Source: Vampirovibrionales bacterium (GTDB lineage: Bacteria; Cyanobacteriota; Vampirovibrionia; Vampirovibrionales; Vampirovibrionaceae). Taken from it: 64,000 nt of DNA. Position 1 is the stretch's first letter. Every line of letters begins with the position of its first letter. Below are positions 58,842 through 64,000 of this stretch, one piece after another. A program made the position numbers and the translations under genes. The stretch lies in contig JADJRF010000005.1 in NCBI GenBank assembly GCA_016712355.1, positions 992,001 to 1,056,000 of the forward strand, read 5' to 3'. The notes beneath the pieces are model-generated. The model was not told the DNA's origin. It worked only from the letters and a program-made list of their open reading frames with translations, and did no database searches.

Positions 58842-60062
58842 TTACCGCTGTGCGTCGATAAAATCGCAAATCTGACTAAACGCGCTTTCCCCGCCGCGCA
58901 TCATGCCGTTATAGCGTTTTTTGCCGCTGGCGTCGACGACCCACCCGCGGGCGTTATGATCGGCTCCTTCCAGCGCCAGTAATTGCGCCTGAGGATTGTG
59001 CCTGCAGATGCGCTCGTAATTGCGCAGGCCCTGATGAAACTCCGTCACGCGGTCCGCCCCGCCATGAATCAGCAGCAAGGGTTTGGCCATCAGCGCCGGG
59101 CTATTGGCCATCAGCGCCGCCGGGCGCACCGCGTCCACGGCTGCCGGTAGGCGTCGTCGCCACGGGCCGCGCGCGTCTTCCACGCTCAGGCGAAAACGCC
59201 TGGCGAAATGACGCAGCGCCTTGGCAGGCCAGGCCTTCAAGAGCAGGCTGCTGCGCGGGCGCGCCGAAATCATCGCGCGCAATTGACTGGCGACGAAATC
59301 CGATAACGCATGATACGGGCTGTCCAGAATAACGGCGTCCAGTTGGCGGGTCAGTCGCGTCAAGGCCTCTTGCCCGCCGGGTCGGCCCGGGGCCATCGCC
59401 CACGGCGCTGCCATCAGGGCGGCGGCGCCCATCGAGTGGCCGTAATAAACCAGCCGCTCGCTTTGCGCGGGATAATGCGCGCGCACGTAATCGACGGCGG
59501 CTGCAATGTCGCGCCCCTCTTCCAGCCCGAACGTGGTTTGCGAGCCTGAACTGCGGCCATGGCCTCTAAAATCAAACAGGAAGACGTGATACCCGCGCCG
59601 TCTCAAGGCGTCGGCCAGCGGGGCCATGTTCGTCCAGCGCGAGGTATAGCCATGGCCCATGACAATCGCGCGATTCCCGGCGCCGGCGGCTGGCATCCAG
59701 CGTCCTGATAACAGGACGTTGGGTTCGACGCTGGCAAAGGCAATCGGATCAGAGATAGGCGCAAAACGTTGTTTTGCCTCGCGCTCGCTGATGCCCGGCA
59801 ATCGCCCGGGATTCATGGCCATGCGCACGCGGCGAAACAGGCGCGGATGAAAGGCGACGTAGCCAAACGCTTGCGCCAAGGGGTCGTAGAACAGGCGATC
59901 CGCCCACGAGGGCTTGACGCGCGTTTCTGCCGAGAGCTCGCCGCCAAAACGCGGCGTGGGCGCCTGAGAAACCACGCGCGTTTGGGGTCTCGTTTTAATC
60001 GCGGGCATGACGCGGGCTTGCAAGCCCGCGTCATGCAGCGAATAGAGGGGTGAAATGGTCAT
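58842..60062 (-). CDS. Alpha/beta hydrolase
   Basis: 406 residues from an ATG; an in-frame GTG at 60111-60113 would add 17. The N-terminal 100 residues are low in conservation. The hydrolase core has IVMGHGYTSRW (oxyanion HG), FLFDFRGHGRSSG, YYGHSMGAAALM (nucleophile elbow Ser in GHSMG), LLIHGGADRVTE (acid Asp) and LEGADHNARG (His). The RGHGRSS motif is like prolyl aminopeptidase or lysophospholipase relatives; substrate unknown. A 32-base perfect palindrome lies in its 5' end. Confidence 0.85.
   Translation of the reverse strand: MTISPLYSLHDAGLQARVMPAIKTRPQTRVVSQAPTPRFGGELSAETRVKPSWADRLFYDPLAQAFGYVAFHPRLFRRVRMAMNPGRLPGISEREAKQRFAPISDPIAFASVEPNVLLSGRWMPAAGAGNRAIVMGHGYTSRWTNMAPLADALRRRGYHVFLFDFRGHGRSSGSQTTFGLEEGRDIAAAVDYVRAHYPAQSERLVYYGHSMGAAALMAAPWAMAPGRPGGQEALTRLTRQLDAVILDSPYHALSDFVASQLRAMISARPRSSLLLKAWPAKALRHFARRFRLSVEDARGPWRRRLPAAVDAVRPAALMANSPALMAKPLLLIHGGADRVTEFHQGLRNYERICRHNPQAQLLALEGADHNARGWVVDASGKKRYNGMMRGGESAFSQICDFIDAQR
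60005..60036. repeat. 32-base perfect palindrome in coding sequence
   Basis: GCATGACGCGGGCTTG meets its exact complement CAAGCCCGCGTCATGC with no spacer. It encodes HDAGLQARVM on the coding strand, and the opposite strand reads the same residues. Possible cruciform or protein-binding site. Confidence 0.9.
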
Positions 60063-60181
60063 CAGCGCACGCGTGATCCCGCGTCTTCCCGGAGCGACGT
60101 AAAAGGCATCCACCCCTTGAAAACCCGCTCAAGGCGCGCGATTGCTTCCCTGACTCTGGCTTGCGCTCTGGCCGCAGACGC

Positions 60182-61492
60182 TTATCCCTGAACCACTTCC
60201 AGAATCAGCGGCGGCGGCGACACTGGCGTCGACGAAAACGTAAAGGCCGCGCGCACGCGCGCCAGCGCATCCGCATCGCCCGCCCCGTGGCCTACATGCA
60301 GTTCAACCAGCGTCTCGCCCGCTTCCACGGGATCGCCGACCTTCTTGAATAACATCACGCCCGCGCCGGGGTCGATGGGCGATTCCTTGGTCTGGCGTCC
60401 AGCCCCCACCAGTTTGGCGGCTTCGGCGATCAGGAGCGGGTCGATGGCGGCGACGTATCCCGATTCCCAGGCCGGCAGCATATTGACGCGCGCGGGCTGC
60501 GGCATCAGCGCGGGATCCGACAACGCGTCCACGTCGCCGCCCTGGGCTGCCGTCATCGCGACGAACTTGCCGTAGGCCGAGCCGTCGGCTAACGAGGCTT
60601 GCAGCCGTTCGCGCGCCGCCTCGGCAGAAGGGGCCAGTCCCGCTTTGGCCAGCGTGACGGCGCCCAGCGTCAGGCACAACTCGGTTAAATCTGCGGGCCC
60701 CTGACCTTTGAGCGTCTGAATCGCCTCGGTCACTTCAATTGCGTTGCCAACGGCATAGCCCAGAGGCTGATCCATCGACGAAATCACCGTGATAAACGAT
60801 TTCCCCAACCGTTCGCCCACGTCGCGGCACATTTTGGCCAGCGCCTGAGCTTCTTCGCGCGTTTCTGCGAAGGCCCCGCGACCGGCCTTGATATCGAGCG
60901 CAATCACGGAGGCGCCGGCGGCGATTTTCTTGGACACGACCGAGGCCGTGATGAGGGGGATATCATCGACGGTCGCGGTGACGTCGCGCAGGGCGTACAT
61001 TTTGCCGTCTGCCGGGGCGAGGTCCTCTGTCTGGCACGACAGCGCCAGGCCGATGCGCTGGACTTGCGCGCGCATTTCATCGGCGGTGAGCGAGGCGTTC
61101 AGGCCGGGAATGGCCTCCAGTTTGTCAATGGTGCCGCCGGTAAAGCCCAGCCCGCGCCCTGAAAGCTTGGCGATTTTGGCGCCGCAGGCCGCCAGCATCG
61201 GCGCGAGGGCCAGCGTGGTCTTGTCGCCGACGCCGCCGGTGGCGTGCTTGTCGACCAGCGCGCCGCCAATCCCGGAAAAATCGAGCGCGCGTCCCGACGC
61301 GACAAACGCCTCGGTCAGCCAGACGGTTTCATCCATGTTCAGGCCGCGCAGACAGGCGGCCATCAACCATGCGGCGATCTGATAGTCAGCGGCGCGGCCC
61401 TGCATCATCGCCTCGCACAGGGCGAAAATCTCTTCGCGGGTATGGGTCCGTCCGCGTCGTTTTTGGTCAATAATATCAATTACGCTGATCAT
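60182..61492 (-). CDS. pdp: Pyrimidine-nucleoside (thymidine) phosphorylase
   Basis: 436 residues from the ATG of MISVIDIIDQKRRG. Markers are KHATGGVGDKTTLALAPMLAACG (phosphate loop, given here in part) and SGRGLGFTGGTIDKLEAIPG, the family's signature; a C-terminal domain with PIDPGAGVMLFKKVGDPVEAGE is the lipoyl-like part. It cleaves pyrimidine nucleosides with phosphate to free base and (deoxy)ribose-1-phosphate. It is divergent from the purine nucleoside phosphorylase; the two salvage genes probably share control. Confidence 0.93.
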   Translation of the reverse strand: MISVIDIIDQKRRGRTHTREEIFALCEAMMQGRAADYQIAAWLMAACLRGLNMDETVWLTEAFVASGRALDFSGIGGALVDKHATGGVGDKTTLALAPMLAACGAKIAKLSGRGLGFTGGTIDKLEAIPGLNASLTADEMRAQVQRIGLALSCQTEDLAPADGKMYALRDVTATVDDIPLITASVVSKKIAAGASVIALDIKAGRGAFAETREEAQALAKMCRDVGERLGKSFITVISSMDQPLGYAVGNAIEVTEAIQTLKGQGPADLTELCLTLGAVTLAKAGLAPSAEAARERLQASLADGSAYGKFVAMTAAQGGDVDALSDPALMPQPARVNMLPAWESGYVAAIDPLLIAEAAKLVGAGRQTKESPIDPGAGVMLFKKVGDPVEAGETLVELHVGHGAGDADALARVRAAFTFSSTPVSPPPLILEVVQG

Positions 61493-61591
61493 CGTGGTTA
61501 GCGCTTCCCGCAATTCCGGCTGACTTGGGCGTTTCGCCCATCGTGATTTTAAACCAAACCCGTTCGCCCGGATCCGCCCTTCGCCGTTTGG

Positions 61592-62494
61592 ATGGTCTTG
61601 CTGTTGGACGCTCCCGTTGACGCGATCGCTCTTTCTCGCCGCCTGACCGACAGCGCGGCGGCGATTCGCGCCGTATGCCAGACGCCTGCGCGCGTCGGGC
61701 TGATTCTGGGCTCTGGCCTCGGGGCCGTCGCCGACGCCCTGCCCGATGTTCGTCGCCTGCCGTTTGCGCACATTCCGCATTTTGCGCCGATGGGCGTTGA
61801 AGGCCATGGCGGCGTGATGGCGATAGCGGCGCCGGGCGGACTCGGCGTCATCGCCCTGCAAGGGCGTTATCATTACTACGAAGGCCACGACATGGCCGCT
61901 GTCACGTATCCCGTACGCGTGTTGCGCGCGCTGGGCGTCACGACGCTGATCCTCACCAATGCCGCCGGCGGCGTGAATCCGGCCTTTGGCCCGGGCGATC
62001 TGATGCTGATGGTCGATCACCTCAACCTGATGGGCGTCCACCCGCTGCGCGGTCCCAACGACGCGACGCTTGGCCCGCGTTTCCCCGATATGACCGGCGC
62101 CTATGATCCTGTTTTGCGCCAAATGGCGCGCGAAGCGGCCCAGGCGACTGGCGTTTCGCTGAAAGAAGGCGTCTATGCCGCGCTCAGCGGTCCGTCCTAT
62201 GAGACGCCCGCCGAAGTGCGCATGCTCAGGACGCTGGGCGCCGACGCCGTGGGCATGTCCACGGTGCCGGAAGCGCTTGTGGCGCGTCATGCGGGCATGC
62301 GCGTGCTGGGTCTCTCGTGTATCTGCAACGCCGCCGCCGGATTGGGCGATGCGCCGTTGTCCCATGAAGACGTGCTGGCCGCAGGCGAGCGCGCAAAACC
62401 CCGCTTTCAGGCGCTGCTGTTGACGATTCTTCAGCGACTGGCCGCAGAAGCCGATGCGGCAATGGACTCGAAAGGATTGAAAATTTCTCCATGA
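61592..62494 (+). CDS. punA: Purine nucleoside phosphorylase (trimeric, PNP-I type)
   Basis: 300 residues. It has IILGSGLG-type start (LILGSGLGAVADAL), GRYHYYEGHDM, TNAAGGVNPAFGPGDLM, LSGPSYETPAEVRML and VGMSTVPEALVARH, the signature set of trimeric PNPs. It phosphorolyses inosine and guanosine for purine salvage. Its stop overlaps the start of the helicase gene by 4 bases (ATGA). The divergent neighbour is pyrimidine phosphorylase. Confidence 0.94.
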   Translation: MVLLLDAPVDAIALSRRLTDSAAAIRAVCQTPARVGLILGSGLGAVADALPDVRRLPFAHIPHFAPMGVEGHGGVMAIAAPGGLGVIALQGRYHYYEGHDMAAVTYPVRVLRALGVTTLILTNAAGGVNPAFGPGDLMLMVDHLNLMGVHPLRGPNDATLGPRFPDMTGAYDPVLRQMAREAAQATGVSLKEGVYAALSGPSYETPAEVRMLRTLGADAVGMSTVPEALVARHAGMRVLGLSCICNAAAGLGDAPLSHEDVLAAGERAKPRFQALLLTILQRLAAEADAAMDSKGLKISP

Positions 62495-64000
62495 CCCAAC
62501 TCCCTCTGGAAGCGCGCATTCAAGCCGCCTTCGACCGACAGTTCCCCTTTACGCTCGATGATTTTCAGCAGGAGGCCATCGCGCAAATCGCCGAAGGCCA
62601 TAGCGTGGTGGTCTGCGCCCCGACCGGCAGCGGCAAGACGCTGATCGCCGAATACGCGCTGATTCGCGCGATGGAAACCGGTCGCGCCATCTTCTACACC
62701 ACCCCGCTCAAAGCCCTCAGTAACCAGAAATTCCACGACTTCGGCCAGGCCTACGGCGCCGAAAACGTGGGGCTGCTCACCGGCGATACGTCCATTAATC
62801 GCGACGCGCCGATTATCGTGATGACGACTGAAATCTTCCGCAACATGCTTTATGGCCTGATCGACGACAGCCGCCTGCTGGATCGCGTGGCCTACGTGAT
62901 TCTCGATGAATGCCACTACATGAATGACGCGCAACGCGGCACCGTGTGGGAGGAAAGCATCATCTACTGCCCGGAATTCATCCAGATTATCGCGCTGAGC
63001 GCCACGGTGGCCAACGCCCATGAGCTGACCGACTGGATTAACGAGGCCCATCACGACACGCGGCTCATTATGAGCGATTTTCGGCCCGTGCCGCTGCGTT
63101 TCTTCTATTACAACCGAAAAGATCTGGCCCCGCTGCTGGAGCGCGACGGCCAGATGAACCGTAAACTGAAGTTTGAAGATCGCAGTCGCGGCGCCGGTAA
63201 AAAGCAGCGTCCCTACGTACCCAACGCGCTGATCGAAGAAATGGCCGAGCGTCACATGCTCCCGGCCATCTTCTTTACCTTCAGTCGCGACGGTTGTGAC
63301 AAGGCGCTGCGCGAGACCCATGGCCTGCGACTGGTGACGCGCGACGAGGCCCAGGCGCTGGAAGAAGCCGTTGACAGCTTTGTGCTCCAGTATCCGTTTC
63401 TGGCCCGGCATGCGCATCTCGATGCCCTCAAACGCGGTGTGGCGAGCCATCATGCGGGACTGCTGCCCGCCCTGAAGCTCTTGGTGGAAAGGCTCTTTCA
63501 ACAAGGCCTCATTAAAGTCGTCTTCGCCACCGAGACGTTGGCCGCAGGGATTAACATGCCTGCGCGCGCGACCGTCATTACCACGCTGTCCAAACGGACG
63601 GATCACGGCCATCGCCTGCTGAATGCAAGCGAATTCCTGCAAATGTCCGGTCGCGCGGGCCGTCGCGGCATGGACGAGGTCGGCTACGTCGTCGTCGTGG
63701 GGTCGGCTTACGAAGGCGCGCCCGAAGCGGCCCTGCTCGCCACGAGTCAGGCCGATCCGCTCAACAGCCAGTTTACGCCGACCTATGGCATGGTCCTGAA
63801 CCTGCTGCAACGGCACGGGCTGGAAGAAGTCGAGTTCCTGATCTCCAAAAGCTTCGGCCAGTTTACGTGGGAGCGCCGCATGGCCCCGCTGCGCGAAGAA
63901 ACCGATGCCAAGCGCGCGCAATTGGCGCAGTATCACGCCATTCTCGAAGAGGCCGGGCTGACCGAAAAAAGTTTTGGCGATCTCCTGAAAGTCCGCGCGC
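62491..64000 (+). CDS. Ski2-like DEAD/DEXH box helicase (3' end beyond window)
   Basis: First 503 residues are visible and the frame runs off the right edge. Motifs are Q-like FQQEAIAQIAEG, Walker A APTGSGKTLIAEYAL, Ia PLKALSNQK, DECH box ILDECHYMND, SAT (ALSATVAN), FFTFSRDGCD, ASHHAGLLPALK, and VI (LQMSGRAGRRGMDEVG). This is the Mtr4/Ski2 family of RNA helicases. Bacterial members, common in cyanobacteria and actinobacteria, probably act in RNA turnover and often carry a DSHCT domain at the C-terminus (outside this window). Translationally coupled to the purine phosphorylase gene. Confidence 0.9.
   Translation, partial: MTQLPLEARIQAAFDRQFPFTLDDFQQEAIAQIAEGHSVVVCAPTGSGKTLIAEYALIRAMETGRAIFYTTPLKALSNQKFHDFGQAYGAENVGLLTGDTSINRDAPIIVMTTEIFRNMLYGLIDDSRLLDRVAYVILDECHYMNDAQRGTVWEESIIYCPEFIQIIALSATVANAHELTDWINEAHHDTRLIMSDFRPVPLRFFYYNRKDLAPLLERDGQMNRKLKFEDRSRGAGKKQRPYVPNALIEEMAERHMLPAIFFTFSRDGCDKALRETHGLRLVTRDEAQALEEAVDSFVLQYPFLARHAHLDALKRGVASHHAGLLPALKLLVERLFQQGLIKVVFATETLAAGINMPARATVITTLSKRTDHGHRLLNASEFLQMSGRAGRRGMDEVGYVVVVGSAYEGAPEAALLATSQADPLNSQFTPTYGMVLNLLQRHGLEEVEFLISKSFGQFTWERRMAPLREETDAKRAQLAQYHAILEEAGLTEKSFGDLLKVRA

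Noticed and set aside
60182..62365. Long minus-strand open frame extending the pyrimidine phosphorylase N-terminally by about 290 residues
   Set aside because: The extension is antisense to the purine phosphorylase and has biased, low-information composition; the family start is the Met at 61492.
62431..63936. 501-residue minus-strand open frame
   Set aside because: It is the shadow of the Ski2-like helicase on the plus strand, which has clear helicase motifs in order.

Overview
This is a bacterial chromosome segment of high GC content, dense with housekeeping genes in mostly short operons on both strands. No plasmid, phage or CRISPR hallmark is visible, and only one tail is cut: the DEAD/DSHCT helicase gene runs off the right edge. 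The gene set best fits a non-photosynthetic relative of Cyanobacteria (Vampirovibrionia/Melainabacteria-like). That placement is inference. It rests on a Tic20-like membrane protein, several small conserved proteins that I recall from that class (14578-14907, 38206-38607, 38977-39234), a secreted protein with cyanobacterial-style RL-x2-LE-x3-FG repeats (11920-12957), and MqnC of the futalosine menaquinone route. Murein synthesis genes (MurE with the meso-DAP-type DNPR motif, PBP2/FtsI) indicate a diderm-type wall.

Layout. 0.1-2.1 kb: GT5 glycogen-synthase-like gene. 2.4-5.3 kb: a young tandem array of three EF-hand genes, the third frameshifted, with relict pieces of the neighbouring gene between copies. 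5.3-8.6 kb: an operon of a Tic20-like protein and a BcsA-like membrane protein that has lost its glycosyltransferase residues but carries three PilZ-type segments. 8.8-14 kb: lytic transglycosylase, PilZ-like protein, repeat protein, ybaB-recR. 14-20.7 kb: glycine-rich and small clade-specific proteins, a MauE/TlpA redox pair, SseB-like and SIMPL proteins, RuvX, MqnC. 20.7-24.2 kb: SPOR protein, DUF366, MFS, WecG-type transferase. 24.7-27.3 kb: purE-purK followed by a translationally coupled methionine-aminopeptidase pseudoenzyme. 27.3-32.5 kb: ftsL-like-ftsI-murE-rmuC. 32.5-33.2 kb: DUF4112 gene and tRNA-Val. 33.24-35.6 kb: an AT-rich island beginning at the tRNA 3' end and encoding a large P-loop ATPase. 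35.6-43.2 kb: MFS, short TPS-domain exoprotein, tRNA-Met, methyltransferase, aconitase. 43.3-48.3 kb: glgX, a Cys/Met PLP enzyme and aroE. 48.3-50.7 kb: HDOD-CheD operon (CheD lacks its catalytic Cys) and a DUF881 protein. 50.7-55.2 kb: DinG-like helicase, GNAT and a bacterial protein arginine methyltransferase-like protein. 55.2-56.5 kb: a second low-GC insert with an M24 peptidase. 56.5-64 kb: RelA/SpoT, alpha/beta hydrolase, pyrimidine and purine nucleoside phosphorylases, and a Ski2-like helicase.

Themes. Glycogen metabolism (GT5 enzyme, GlgX), c-di-GMP-type PilZ modules detached from enzyme activity, and nucleotide salvage and synthesis recur. The most striking pattern is several family members that keep the fold but have lost catalytic residues: the BcsA-like protein, the MetAP-like protein, CheD, and the Fe-S cluster of DinG. 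The most unusual complete gene is a PRMT-like methyltransferase with both the double-E and THW loops, rarely seen in bacteria.
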